Of a DNA stretch of 64,000 bases, positions 45,176 to 53,693 are shown in pieces. Source of the stretch: Pigmentiphaga litoralis (GTDB taxonomy: Bacteria; Pseudomonadota; Gammaproteobacteria; Burkholderiales; Burkholderiaceae_B); NCBI RefSeq assembly GCF_013408655.1, contig NZ_JACCBP010000002.1:967875-1031874 (forward strand). The letters are read 5' to 3'. The notes beneath the pieces were generated by a model that did no database searches, was not told the DNA's origin, and saw only the letters and a program-made list of their open reading frames with translations. The translations under genes were made by a program, and so were the position numbers. Within the stretch, counting starts at the first letter, position 1, and every line of letters starts with the position of its first letter.

Positions 45176-46162
45176 ATGGATCGTCGAACAGTATTGAAGG
45201 CAATGGGTCTCATGGCGCCGATGCCCTGGATGGCATCGGCAGTCGCGCAGGACGTCTATCCGTCCCGTCCGATACGGATCGTCGTGCAGTACCCGCCTGG
45301 CGGCGTGACCGACGTGGCGGCGCGCCTGGTGGGCGACATCCTGAACCGCAAGTATGGCCAGCCCGTCATCATCGAGAATCGTCCGGGCGCCAGCGGCGTG
45401 ATCGGTCAGCAGTACGTGGCAGGCTTGCCTGCCGACGGCTACACCCTGATCACGGGCGGCCTGGGCGGCAATGTCATTCCGCCGGTCACGGTGCGCAACC
45501 TGCCGCTCGACGTGGTCAAGTCCTTCGTGCCGATCGCGCAGGTCGCTGAATTCGTCAACGTGTTGGTGGTGTCCAGCAACTATCCGGCCAACTCGGTCAA
45601 GGACCTGATCGCGCGGGCCAAGGCGGCCAAGGCGCCGCTCAGCTACGGCACCAACGGATTGGGATCCTCGGCGCATCTGACCAGCGAACTGTTCGGTTCG
45701 ACCACGGGCGTCGCGTTGATGCATGCGCCGTACAAGGGCAGCAGCGAAGCCCTGATCGACACGGCCAACGGCAACCTGGACTTCTGTTTCTCCAATCTGC
45801 CGCCCCTGGTGCCGCTGCTGAAAGCCGGCAAGCTCAAGGCGTTGGCCGTGACCAGTCCCTATCGCACCAAGCAGTTGCCCGACGTGCCCACCATGGCCGA
45901 AGCCGGCGTCGCCGACTTTGCCGTCACCAGCTGGCTGGGTATCTACGGGCCGTCTAAAATGCCGGCCGCATTGGTTGCGCAACTGGGCCGCGACATTGCC
46001 GAAGGCCTGGCCCAACCCGACATGATGGCGCGCATCGAAGCGGCGGGGTTCGAGCCGCGGCCCCAAGACGCGCCGGCTTTCCTTGCCACCAACCAGAGCG
46101 AACTGGCGCGGTGGGACAAGATCGCCCAACAGTCCCAGGTCGCGCTGGAATTCGGCAAGTAG
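45176..46162 (+). CDS. Bug/TctC-family solute-binding protein with Tat-like signal
   Basis: 328-aa binding protein. The N-terminus MDRRTVLKAMGLMAPM has a twin-arginine start and weak hydrophobic core, suggesting Tat export instead of the Sec route of the other Bug proteins here; cleavage is expected at ASAVAQ. The mature protein shows RPIRIVVQYPPGGVTDV, IENRPGASGVIGQQ, PADGYTLITGG and APYKGSSEALIDTA. GAGG precedes the ATG. It ends 9 nt before the convergent enolase-superfamily gene. Confidence 0.92.
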   Translation: MDRRTVLKAMGLMAPMPWMASAVAQDVYPSRPIRIVVQYPPGGVTDVAARLVGDILNRKYGQPVIIENRPGASGVIGQQYVAGLPADGYTLITGGLGGNVIPPVTVRNLPLDVVKSFVPIAQVAEFVNVLVVSSNYPANSVKDLIARAKAAKAPLSYGTNGLGSSAHLTSELFGSTTGVALMHAPYKGSSEALIDTANGNLDFCFSNLPPLVPLLKAGKLKALAVTSPYRTKQLPDVPTMAEAGVADFAVTSWLGIYGPSKMPAALVAQLGRDIAEGLAQPDMMARIEAAGFEPRPQDAPAFLATNQSELARWDKIAQQSQVALEFGK

Positions 46163-46171
46163 GGCGCGCGG

Positions 46172-47329
46172 TCAGTCCTTGCGGCGCGCCGACTCCAGGT
46201 AATCGAGGTCGAACTCCATGCCCCAGCCCGGACCGTCGGGCAGGGTGTAGTACCCGTCCTCGAAAGGCCGCGCTTTCTGATTGCCGATCAGCTGATAAAA
46301 GAACGGGTCGCGCCACGGCAGCATGACTTCGGCAAACATGCCGTTGCCGACCCCGGCCGACATCATCAGGCCGATCTGCGGTTCCAGATGCTGCAGCACG
46401 CTGACGCCAAAGGCCGACGCCATGGCCGCCACCCGACGCCATTCGGTCGGGCCGCCCCCCCAGCCCGCATCAAAGTTGCAGATATCGATGGCATTCGCCA
46501 CCATCAGGTCACGGCAGCCGAAGCGCGACAGTTCGCTCTGGCCGGCCGCGATCGGCACGCCGCTGATCGCGCGCACCATGGCCATGTCCGACCGGTCGTT
46601 GTCCCAGTGGCAGGGTTCTTCGAACCAGGCCAGGTCCAGGTCGCGGGTCATCGAAATGAATTGCAGCGCCTGCTGCCGGTTCCAGCCCTGATTGGCATCC
46701 ACCGCCAACGTAAAGTCCGAACCGCCCGCGCGGCGCACGGTGCGCGCGCGCTCCGCATCTTCGGCGGGCGTCTTGCCCCCCAGCTTCAACTTCAGGCCAT
46801 GAATGCCGAAGGCCTTCAGCTCGGCCACTTCGTCGGTCAGCCCTTCCAGGTCGCCGGTGGTGCGGTAGTAGCCGCCCAGCGCCACGACCGGCACGCGCGT
46901 TTTTGCGCCCCCCCACAACACATGCAGCGGCACGCCCAGCAGTTTGCCCACGGCATCATGCAAGGCGGCATCGATGTGCGCCTGCGCGCGCAGGGCCACG
47001 CGCCGATCCCGCAGGAACGGTTCGGTGGCCTTGCGGGTCAGGGCCCACAGATCTTCGATCGCGGCCACGCGTTGCCCGACCAGCAGGGGTTCGAGTTCGG
47101 TGTGGATGAGCTTGATGATCGCGGGCTGCAGTTCCTCGTCATTGCCGACGAAGCATTCGCCGATCACGCCCGCGTCGGTGTGGATGCGGGTCACGATCGT
47201 GCAGCGATGCGTCAGTTTCAACGTCGATCCGGTCGCGGCGCGGTCCAGCTTGACGCGCAACGGGATCGTCTCGATACGGACGATGCGGGCACGGGCAAGC
47301 GCGGAGGTGTCGGTGGCAGGTGCGGTCAT
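46172..47329 (-). CDS. Enolase-superfamily (mandelate racemase/sugar-acid dehydratase-like) enzyme
   Basis: 385-aa Mg-dependent enzyme abstracting an alpha-proton from a carboxylic acid. The capping domain is followed by the barrel, with the KxK motif in HGLKLKLGGK, metal ligands in LAVDANQGWNRQQ and WFEEPCHWDN, then IAAGQSELSRFG and the catalytic His region SVLQHLEPQIGLM. This pattern fits the mandelate racemase / galactarate-type dehydratase subgroups. Its start overlaps the end of the upstream DUF4286-like gene by 4 nt, and both are divergent from a LysR regulator. The exact acid substrate is unknown. Confidence 0.88.
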   Translation of the reverse strand: MTAPATDTSALARARIVRIETIPLRVKLDRAATGSTLKLTHRCTIVTRIHTDAGVIGECFVGNDEELQPAIIKLIHTELEPLLVGQRVAAIEDLWALTRKATEPFLRDRRVALRAQAHIDAALHDAVGKLLGVPLHVLWGGAKTRVPVVALGGYYRTTGDLEGLTDEVAELKAFGIHGLKLKLGGKTPAEDAERARTVRRAGGSDFTLAVDANQGWNRQQALQFISMTRDLDLAWFEEPCHWDNDRSDMAMVRAISGVPIAAGQSELSRFGCRDLMVANAIDICNFDAGWGGGPTEWRRVAAMASAFGVSVLQHLEPQIGLMMSAGVGNGMFAEVMLPWRDPFFYQLIGNQKARPFEDGYYTLPDGPGWGMEFDLDYLESARRKD

Positions 47330-47937
47330 GGACGGTCGCTCTCGGTGCGGGGATCGGAGGAAGAAGCAGAAGCAGAAGCAGACGCCAGCGGCAGGCGCGC
47401 AAAGATCGTGCGCCGCGTGTTGCGGAAGCTGGGGCGCACGCGGCTGCTCCAGGGCGTGGCGGTAACCGCCGTCCACGCAGCGGTCTGGCGGGCCGACGGA
47501 TCCACCAGGTCGTAGCAGGCGTAGTAGCGCGGCGAGCCCTGGGCCGCCACCAGCCGCCGCGACAGCACATTGCCTTCCACGGCCGCCAGGCCCGGCAGGT
47601 GTTCCTGCTCGTACCAGGCGTTCATGTCGCCCTCGGCATCGGGCGCAATGTCGGTCTCGACAATGTAGTGGAAGGGCGCGGGCTGGCCGGCCGACTTGCC
47701 AGGCAGCACGGTGGTCTCGGTCAATTCGACCGTCTCGGTGCGCAGCCCTTCAAACAGGGCCGGATCGATATCGGCCCGGTCCAGGATCAGATAGGTGTCA
47801 TCCGACTGCGTGGAGGCCAGCGCATCCTTAATGGGATTGACGCCCAGCGCGGCCACGAGCCGCGACGACAACTGGCGCAGCGCATCGGCATCCAGCGCGC
47901 GGCCAAGGATTTTGACAAGGTGGGTGGAACGGGGCAA
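47326..47937 (-). CDS. DUF4286/EthD-like dimeric alpha/beta-barrel protein, TTG start
   Basis: 203-aa protein whose C-terminal half carries a ferredoxin-like dimeric barrel pattern (HYIVETDIAPDAEGDMNAWYEQEHLPGLAAV, split as seen at HYIVETDIAP and WYEQEHLPG), then RYYACYDLVDP and TPWSSRVRPSFRNTRRT. I place it with DUF4286/EthD-type proteins often found beside catabolic enzymes. The start is a TTG at 47937 with GGAG 6 nt before it; the open frame extends to 48267 but would overlap the divergent LysR. It is coupled to the enolase-superfamily gene. Confidence 0.7.
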   Translation of the reverse strand: MPRSTHLVKILGRALDADALRQLSSRLVAALGVNPIKDALASTQSDDTYLILDRADIDPALFEGLRTETVELTETTVLPGKSAGQPAPFHYIVETDIAPDAEGDMNAWYEQEHLPGLAAVEGNVLSRRLVAAQGSPRYYACYDLVDPSARQTAAWTAVTATPWSSRVRPSFRNTRRTIFARLPLASASASASSSDPRTESDRP

Positions 47938-48066
47938 GGCAGTCTCCGCAAGAAGGCGAGTCGGACGCAAGGCGGCCGGATGATGCGAATCCTGCGCGCT
48001 TTGACCGGGCCGAACAAGCCGACCCAGGGGGTTTCTGCTATCAGGTTTCGTTATATCCTTCGGGTC

Positions 48067-48984
48067 ATGGACCTTCAGCAGATAGCCTATTTCGTGCAGG
48101 TGGCCGACCTGTGCAGCTTTTCCCGCGCCGCCCACGTGCTTGGGGTCACCCAGCCGGCGCTCAGCCGCCAGGTCAGCCTGCTCGAGGCGGAACTGGGCTG
48201 CCGGCTGCTTCATCGGCATGGCCGCGGCGTGGTCCCGACCGAGGCTGGACAGCGCATGCTGGCGCACGGCCAGGCGCTACTGGCGCATGCCGAACAGGTC
48301 AAGCGCGACGTGCGCGCCGTGATCGACACCGGCGCGGGGCGCGTCAGCATCGGGCTGCCGCCGCGCGTGGCGCACTGCCTGACGCCCGTGCTGCTGCGCG
48401 CCTTTCGCGATTCGGACCCACAGGTCGCCATCAATGTGGTCGAAGCCCTGAGCGCCCAGTTGCGCGAAGCCCTGCTGGCCGGCCGGCTCGATCTGGCGCT
48501 GCTCTACGATCCGCCGGCCACGTCGCAGCTGGACTGCGTGCCGCTGTTCCGCGAAGAAATGGTGCTGGTAGGCCATCCGCCCGATGGCGATCGGCTGCCC
48601 GCGGCCATCCCGGTGGCGGACCTGGGGCGCTATCCCATGATCCTGCCGAGCCGGCCCAATGCCATCCGGACCGTTGTTGAAGCGGCCTGCCGCACGCAAG
48701 ATGTCGCGCTCGATATCGTGGCCGAGGTCGACGCCGTGCACACGCAACTGCGGATGGCGGCGGAAGGGCAGGGCTATACCGTGCTGCCGCGAAGCACCCT
48801 GTCGGCCACCGCGCGTGCGGCCGATCTGGCGTGGGCGCCCATCGGCAGCCCGGCCTTGCGCAACCGCCTGGTACTGGCCACGTCGCGCAGCAAGCCGCCC
48901 GGCGCGGCAGGCGGGGCGGTGGGCGCGTTGATCCAACGCATCGATTGGACCGCGCTGTTCGAGGGCCGGCCGGCCTTGCCCTGA
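48067..48984 (+). CDS. LysR-family regulator (Nac/Cbl-like branch)
   Basis: 305-aa regulator: HTH in MDLQQIAYFVQVADLCSFSR and GVTQPALSRQVSLLEAELG, then an effector domain with INVVEALSAQLREALLAGRL and a DLALLYDPP segment typical of the branch that includes Nac. The ATG at 48067 lies 129 bp from the divergent DUF4286-like gene, so it most likely controls the two-gene dehydratase operon. The longer frame from 47320 overlaps that operon and is rejected. Confidence 0.89.
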   Translation: MDLQQIAYFVQVADLCSFSRAAHVLGVTQPALSRQVSLLEAELGCRLLHRHGRGVVPTEAGQRMLAHGQALLAHAEQVKRDVRAVIDTGAGRVSIGLPPRVAHCLTPVLLRAFRDSDPQVAINVVEALSAQLREALLAGRLDLALLYDPPATSQLDCVPLFREEMVLVGHPPDGDRLPAAIPVADLGRYPMILPSRPNAIRTVVEAACRTQDVALDIVAEVDAVHTQLRMAAEGQGYTVLPRSTLSATARAADLAWAPIGSPALRNRLVLATSRSKPPGAAGGAVGALIQRIDWTALFEGRPALP

Positions 48985-49026
48985 AAGCATCCGGGTCATC
49001 CCGACCACCCCGGCAGACGATCGCCA

Positions 49027-49049
49027 AGGTTTGCATAAAAAGCAAACCT
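49027..49049. promoter_or_regulatory. Inverted repeat between LysR and M20 genes
   Basis: Perfect 8-bp arms AGGTTTGC / GCAAACCT around ATAAAAA, 43 bp after the LysR stop and 77 bp before the M20 start. It could be an operator or a weak terminator; there is no following T-run. Confidence 0.4.
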
Positions 49050-49125
49050 GGCATCGATTAATTCCAATTGTAGAAAGGCTGTTCCGGTAATAAAGTGGCC
49101 CGTCGAATTCAGAAGGACCCTGCCC

Positions 49126-50544
49126 GTGACCCGCCAATCCGCCATCCAGCATGCCCTGCATCATCTTGACTCCGGGGACTTTGCCGAGGTCCTGGGCCGC
49201 CGTGTCGCCATGGCGACCGAGAGCGAAGAAGCCGGTCAGGCGCCGGTCCTGCATGCCTATCTGACCGATGACATTGCCCCGGCCTTGTCCGCCATGGGCT
49301 TCGTCTGCACCACCTATCCGAACCCCACCGGACGCGATCTGCCCTTCCTGGTGGCGGACCGTATCGAGGACAGCACCCTGCCGACGGTGCTGCTCTATGG
49401 CCACGGCGACGTGGTCCGCGGGCAGGCCGCATCCTGGCGCGATGGCCTGGACCCCTGGACGCTGGTGCACGACGCCGGCCGCTGGTTCGGCCGCGGCACT
49501 GCCGACAACAAGGGGCAGCACTCGATCGTATTCGCCGCGCTGCAGGCCGCGATCGACGCGCGCCAGGGCCGGCTGGGCTACAACGTCCGGATCCTGCTCG
49601 AGATGGGCGAAGAAGCCGGCTCGCCGGGCCTGCTCGAATTCTGCCGCGCCCAGCGTTCGCGCTTGTCAGCCGACCTGCTGATCGCCAGCGACGGGCCCCG
49701 CCTGGCCGCCGAACGGCCGACCCTGTTCATGGGGTCGCGTGGCGCCGTCAACTTCGAACTGCGCGTGGCCTCGCGCGATCGGGCCTACCACTCGGGCAAC
49801 TGGGGCGGGCTGCTCGAAAACCCCGCGATCGTGCTGACGCATGCGCTGGCCAGTCTGGTCGACGCGCGTGGCCGCATCGTCATCGACGCGCTGCGTCCGC
49901 CCGCCATGCCCGACACGGTGGACCGCGCGGTCCGCGATCTGCAGGTCGGGACGGGCGCCGATGATCCGGTCGTGGATCCGACCTGGGGCGAACCAGGCCT
50001 GAATGCCGCGCAGCAGGTGTTCGGCTGGAACACGCTGGAAATCCTGACCCTGGATGCCGGCCAGCCCGCCAAGCCCGTCAACGCCATTCCGGCCAGGGCC
50101 AGCGCGTGGTGTCAGTTGCGCTTCGTGGTCGGCACCGACTGGCAGCAGCTGGAGCAGCACGTGCGCGCGCATCTGGACGCCGCCGGGTTTCCGATGGTGC
50201 AGATCACGATCGGCGCCCGGGCAGGCGCGACGCGGCTCGATCCGCAAGACCCGTGGGTGCAGTGGGCCGCGCAGTCGGTCACGGCCACTACCGGCCAGGC
50301 CCCGGTGCTGCTGCCCAACCTGGGCGGCTCCTTGCCCAATGATGTGTTTGCTGACGAACTCGGTCTGCCCACGCTCTGGGTGCCGCATTCCTATCCTGCG
50401 TGCGCCCAGCACGCGCCCAATGAACACCTGCTTGAAAGCGTGACCCGCGAAGGGCTGGCCATGATGGCCGGCCTGTTCTGGGACCTGGGGGACGCGGGCG
50501 CAGGCCTGCGCGAGGGCGCGGCGCGACGGCGCCTTGCGGCCTGA
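49126..50544 (+). CDS. M20-family metallohydrolase (ArgE/DapE/carboxypeptidase-like)
   Basis: 472-aa di-zinc amidohydrolase. Metal ligands are visible: His in LLYGHGDVVRG, bridging Asp in GRGTADNKGQ, Glu pair in EMGEEAGSPG, and late His in YPACAQHAPNEHLLE. A lid/dimerisation domain lies between about 190 and 320 (SRGAVNFELRVASRDRAYHS). It should cleave an N-acyl amino acid, dipeptide or related amide in the cytoplasm. The start is GTG with AAGGA upstream. A Bug protein follows 120 nt later and a LysR after that, suggesting a small uptake-and-hydrolysis unit. Confidence 0.9.
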   Translation: MTRQSAIQHALHHLDSGDFAEVLGRRVAMATESEEAGQAPVLHAYLTDDIAPALSAMGFVCTTYPNPTGRDLPFLVADRIEDSTLPTVLLYGHGDVVRGQAASWRDGLDPWTLVHDAGRWFGRGTADNKGQHSIVFAALQAAIDARQGRLGYNVRILLEMGEEAGSPGLLEFCRAQRSRLSADLLIASDGPRLAAERPTLFMGSRGAVNFELRVASRDRAYHSGNWGGLLENPAIVLTHALASLVDARGRIVIDALRPPAMPDTVDRAVRDLQVGTGADDPVVDPTWGEPGLNAAQQVFGWNTLEILTLDAGQPAKPVNAIPARASAWCQLRFVVGTDWQQLEQHVRAHLDAAGFPMVQITIGARAGATRLDPQDPWVQWAAQSVTATTGQAPVLLPNLGGSLPNDVFADELGLPTLWVPHSYPACAQHAPNEHLLESVTREGLAMMAGLFWDLGDAGAGLREGAARRRLAA

Positions 50545-50664
50545 CAGGGCCCCCATGCATCCGGCCTGACAGGCACGCCCCCACGCCCCACCGTCCGCCC
50601 CAAGATCTTTTCATCAGCACACTGATTGAATCCGGCTTTCGCCCTTCTTCATCCTGGAACCGCC

Positions 50665-51639
50665 ATGCACCGCATCGTCTGTACCCTTGCCGCCGCGTTG
50701 TCCGTCCTGGTCACCGCGCAGGCCCACGCCGCCTATCCCGACCATCCCATCAAGATCGTTGTCCCGTTCCCGCCGGGCGGTGGCACCGATGCCGTGGCGC
50801 GTGTGCTGGCGCAAAAGCTGGGCGACAAGCTGGGTCAGACCGTCATCGTTGAAAACCGTCCGGGCGCCGCGACCGTGATCGGCGCACAGGCCGTGGCCCG
50901 CGCCGCGCCCGATGGCTACACGTTGATGATCTCCGGTTCCAGCACCTATTCGGTTCTGCCGGCCCTGAAAAAAGACCTGCCCTACAAGCCGCTCGCCAGC
51001 TTCGAGCAGATCGGCATCGTCGCGCTGGCGCCGTCGGTGCTGGTGGGCAAGCCCGACCTGGCCGCCACGTCGCTGGCGGACCTGGTCGCCCTGGCCAAGG
51101 CCCAGAGCAGCAAGGGCGGCGTCACCTACGGCACCTTTGGCGCCGGGTCGGCCCCGCACCTGGCCGGTGAAATGTTCGCGCAGACTATCGGCGCGACCAT
51201 GCTGGCGGTGCCCTACAAGGGCAGCGCGCAGCTCACCACGGCCCTGATTGGCGGCGAACTGGACTGGGCCGTCGACACCGTGGCGTCGGCCGCGCCGCAC
51301 GTCAACGCCGGCCGCATGAAAGCCTTTGCCGTGTCGGGTGACCACCGCATGCCGCAGTTGCCGAACGTCCCGACGCTCAAGGAAGCCGGCCTGCCCCCCA
51401 GTGCCGGCCTGGTCGGCTGGTATGGCTTCGTGGCTCCGGCATCGACGCCCGCGCCCATCATCGACACGATCCGCAAGGCGACCGAAGACGTGATGCAAGA
51501 CGCCGAGGTCCGCAAGGTCTTCACCACCAATGGCTTCGAGCCGGTCATGCTGGGGCGCGACGCCTTCCGCGACAAGGTCAACGCCGAAATCGCGCAGTTC
51601 ACCGCCGTGGCGCAGCGCGGCGCGATCTCGATGGACTGA
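50665..51639 (+). CDS. Bug/TctC-family periplasmic solute-binding protein
   Basis: 324-aa binding protein with Sec signal peptide (LAAALSVLVTAQAHA). Bug signatures: HPIKIVVPFPPGGGTDAVAR, VENRPGAATVIGAQAV, APDGYTLMISG and VPYKGSAQLTTALIGG. The ATG at 50665 is supported by TGGAA upstream and by the position of the signal peptide; an in-frame ATG at 50626 would add 13 residues. Probably delivers the substrate of the preceding M20 enzyme. Confidence 0.92.
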   Translation: MHRIVCTLAAALSVLVTAQAHAAYPDHPIKIVVPFPPGGGTDAVARVLAQKLGDKLGQTVIVENRPGAATVIGAQAVARAAPDGYTLMISGSSTYSVLPALKKDLPYKPLASFEQIGIVALAPSVLVGKPDLAATSLADLVALAKAQSSKGGVTYGTFGAGSAPHLAGEMFAQTIGATMLAVPYKGSAQLTTALIGGELDWAVDTVASAAPHVNAGRMKAFAVSGDHRMPQLPNVPTLKEAGLPPSAGLVGWYGFVAPASTPAPIIDTIRKATEDVMQDAEVRKVFTTNGFEPVMLGRDAFRDKVNAEIAQFTAVAQRGAISMD

Positions 51640-51745
51640 TGAGAAGAAGGCAGCCATGCGCCGGTGACAGGTGTACGCTGTCACGACGCCTGGCTGGCCA
51701 GTCACGCCTCATCGTCAGGCCTCATCGTCTTTACCGGTCGCTGTC

Positions 51746-52657
51746 ATGGATTCTCGTCCCCTGCAGGAAACGGGCGTGCGCTACTTCCTCGAAGTCGTGC
51801 GCTGCGGTTCGATCACTGCCGCATCCGAACGGCTCAATGTCGGCGCATCGGCCATCAGCCGGCAGATCGCCACGCTGGAAGAACACCTGGGCGCGGCGCT
51901 GTTCGAGCGCCATGCTCGCGGCATGGTGCCCAGTTCGGCGGGCGAAGTGCTCGCTGCCTACGCCTACAAGGCGGCACAGGATGCTGATCGGGTCGCCAAG
52001 GAAATCCAGGCCCTCAGTGGACTGAAGACCGGGCTGATCCGGCTTTGCAGCACCGAAGGCATGGCGATGGAATTCGTGCCGCGCGCCATGCTCGACTTCC
52101 AGAAGCGCTACCCGGGCGTGCAGTTCGAGCTGGATGTCGGCGAAACCTTCGACGTATCGCGCCGCCTGCGCGAAGGCGATGCCGACGTCGGGCTGACCTT
52201 CGCCCGGGTCGCCGAAAAAGACATCAAGGTGGAATACAGCCAGCGCTCGGCGATCATGGCGGTCATGCGGCCCACGCACCCGTTGTCGGGCGCCGAACGG
52301 GTCACGCTGCAGCAGATGGCGGCGTATCCGCTGGCCTTGCCGCCGGTCAGCACCACCATCCGGCAGCTCTTCGATATTGCCTGCAGCGCGCGCGCCATCG
52401 CCATCGTGCCGGCCCTGTGCAGCAACAGTGCGTCGGCGGTGTATGACTTCGTGGCCAACAGCGATGCCATCACCCTGTCAGGGCGGGTCGCCGTCAGCCA
52501 CCGCATGTCCGCCGGCACGCTGGCTGCGGTGCCCGTACGGGAACGCGGCATGGCGCAGCGTGACATCGAGATCCAGACCCTGGCCGGCCGCAGCCTGCCA
52601 GGACTTGTCCAGGAATTCGTCAGCTTCCTGGCCACCCGGCTGGCGCCGCTGGGCTGA
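51746..52657 (+). CDS. LysR-family regulator
   Basis: 303-aa regulator with HTH in GVRYFLEVVRCGSITAASER and GASAISRQIATLEEHLGAAL and an effector domain starting LIRLCSTEGMAMEFVPRAML. Same orientation as the M20-Bug pair and 106 nt behind it, so it could be co-transcribed or separately expressed. The ATG at 51746 is internal to a longer open frame (51671) that lacks a ribosome site. Likely controls the adjacent uptake/hydrolysis genes. Confidence 0.88.
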   Translation: MDSRPLQETGVRYFLEVVRCGSITAASERLNVGASAISRQIATLEEHLGAALFERHARGMVPSSAGEVLAAYAYKAAQDADRVAKEIQALSGLKTGLIRLCSTEGMAMEFVPRAMLDFQKRYPGVQFELDVGETFDVSRRLREGDADVGLTFARVAEKDIKVEYSQRSAIMAVMRPTHPLSGAERVTLQQMAAYPLALPPVSTTIRQLFDIACSARAIAIVPALCSNSASAVYDFVANSDAITLSGRVAVSHRMSAGTLAAVPVRERGMAQRDIEIQTLAGRSLPGLVQEFVSFLATRLAPLG

Positions 52658-52777
52658 CCTCGACTCCGGCGGCTCCTTTGCGCGGGTCCGCGGGTTAACC
52701 CCAGCGCCCCGATCCCCCCAAGTCGCGCGCTGCCGCCAGATCTTCGTAAAATGCCACCGAATCATTTGGAGCAAGAC

Positions 52778-53002
52778 ATGGGACTGTTCAAGGACCCCCG
52801 GCGATCGCCGGACGACACCCGCGCGAGTTATGCGCGCCGACGCGCGCCGTATCTCATCCTCATTGCAGTGGGATGCACGGTCTACGCGCTGATGAAGCAG
52901 CAGCCGGGCGGCAGCAACACGATCTGGATCGGCGTGTTCGTGATGTGGGTGGCGGCAGCGTTGTCGGCCTACGCGGCTGACTGGAGCGACCTGCGCAAAT
53001 GA
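52778..53002 (+). CDS. Small two-helix membrane protein
   Basis: 74-aa protein, not assigned to a family. A charged N-terminus (MGLFKDPRRSPDDTRASYAR) precedes two hydrophobic segments (APYLILIAVGCTVYALM and WIGVFVMWVAAALSAYA) and a short acidic end. The ATG at 52778 has TTGGAG 6 nt upstream, better than the ATG at 52751. It ends 13 bp before the convergent BaeR gene. Confidence 0.75.
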   Translation: MGLFKDPRRSPDDTRASYARRRAPYLILIAVGCTVYALMKQQPGGSNTIWIGVFVMWVAAALSAYAADWSDLRK

Positions 53003-53015
53003 CGCAGCAGGTGCG

Positions 53016-53690
53016 TCACAGCTCGAGCCGGTACCCCACGCCATAGATCGACCGGATCACATCCTGGTCCGGCCGCCATACTTCCAGTTTGCGCCGCAGG
53101 TTCTTGATGTGGCTGTCGACGGTTCGGTCGGTCACCACGCGGTGATCGTCATACAGCTGATCCAGCAGGCGATCGCGCGAAAAGATCTTGCCCGGGCTGG
53201 ACGCCAGCGCGCGCAGCAGCCGGAATTCCACGGGTGTCACGTCAATGTCGTGGCCATCCAGGCTGACCGAATAGCCCGCCTCATCGATATGCAGACCGGT
53301 GGCTTCCTGCGCCGCGTGGGCCGCCGCGCCGCGCGTGCGGCGCAGGATGGCTTTGACCCGCGCCACCACTTCGCGCGGACTGAAGGGTTTGCAGATGTAG
53401 TCGTCGGCGCCCAGTTCCAGGCCCAGCAAGCGGTCGATCTCTTCGATCCGCGCGGTCAGCATGATCACCGGCACCTCTGAAAACACCCGCAATTCGCGGC
53501 AGATTTCCAGGCCGTCCTTGCCGGGCAGCATCAGGTCCAGCAACACCATGTCGGGCGCATGGCGCTTGATCGCGGGCAAGGCCTCCAGCCCGTCCGCCAC
53601 CCAGTGCGTTTCGTAGCCGGCGGCCTTCAGGTAATCGCCCAGCAAGGCGCCGAGCTTGGGTTCATCTTCGACAATGACGATGGTAGCCAT
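53016..53690 (-). CDS. baeR: BaeR-type envelope-stress response regulator
   Basis: 224-aa OmpR/PhoB-family regulator. The receiver domain has the acidic pair in IVEDEPKLG, phospho-acceptor Asp in [20 protein letters not shown] and Lys in [10 protein letters not shown]; the winged-helix output domain ends with [18 protein letters not shown] and GVGYRLEL. The [20 protein letters not shown] stretch is almost the same as in E. coli BaeR. It starts 3 nt after the sensor gene's stop and is thus in one operon with it. In E. coli BaeR activates RND efflux and spy; the targets here are unknown. Confidence 0.88.
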   Translation of the reverse strand: MATIVIVEDEPKLGALLGDYLKAAGYETHWVADGLEALPAIKRHAPDMVLLDLMLPGKDGLEICRELRVFSEVPVIMLTARIEEIDRLLGLELGADDYICKPFSPREVVARVKAILRRTRGAAAHAAQEATGLHIDEAGYSVSLDGHDIDVTPVEFRLLRALASSPGKIFSRDRLLDQLYDDHRVVTDRTVDSHIKNLRRKLEVWRPDQDVIRSIYGVGYRLEL

Positions 53691-53693
53691 GGG

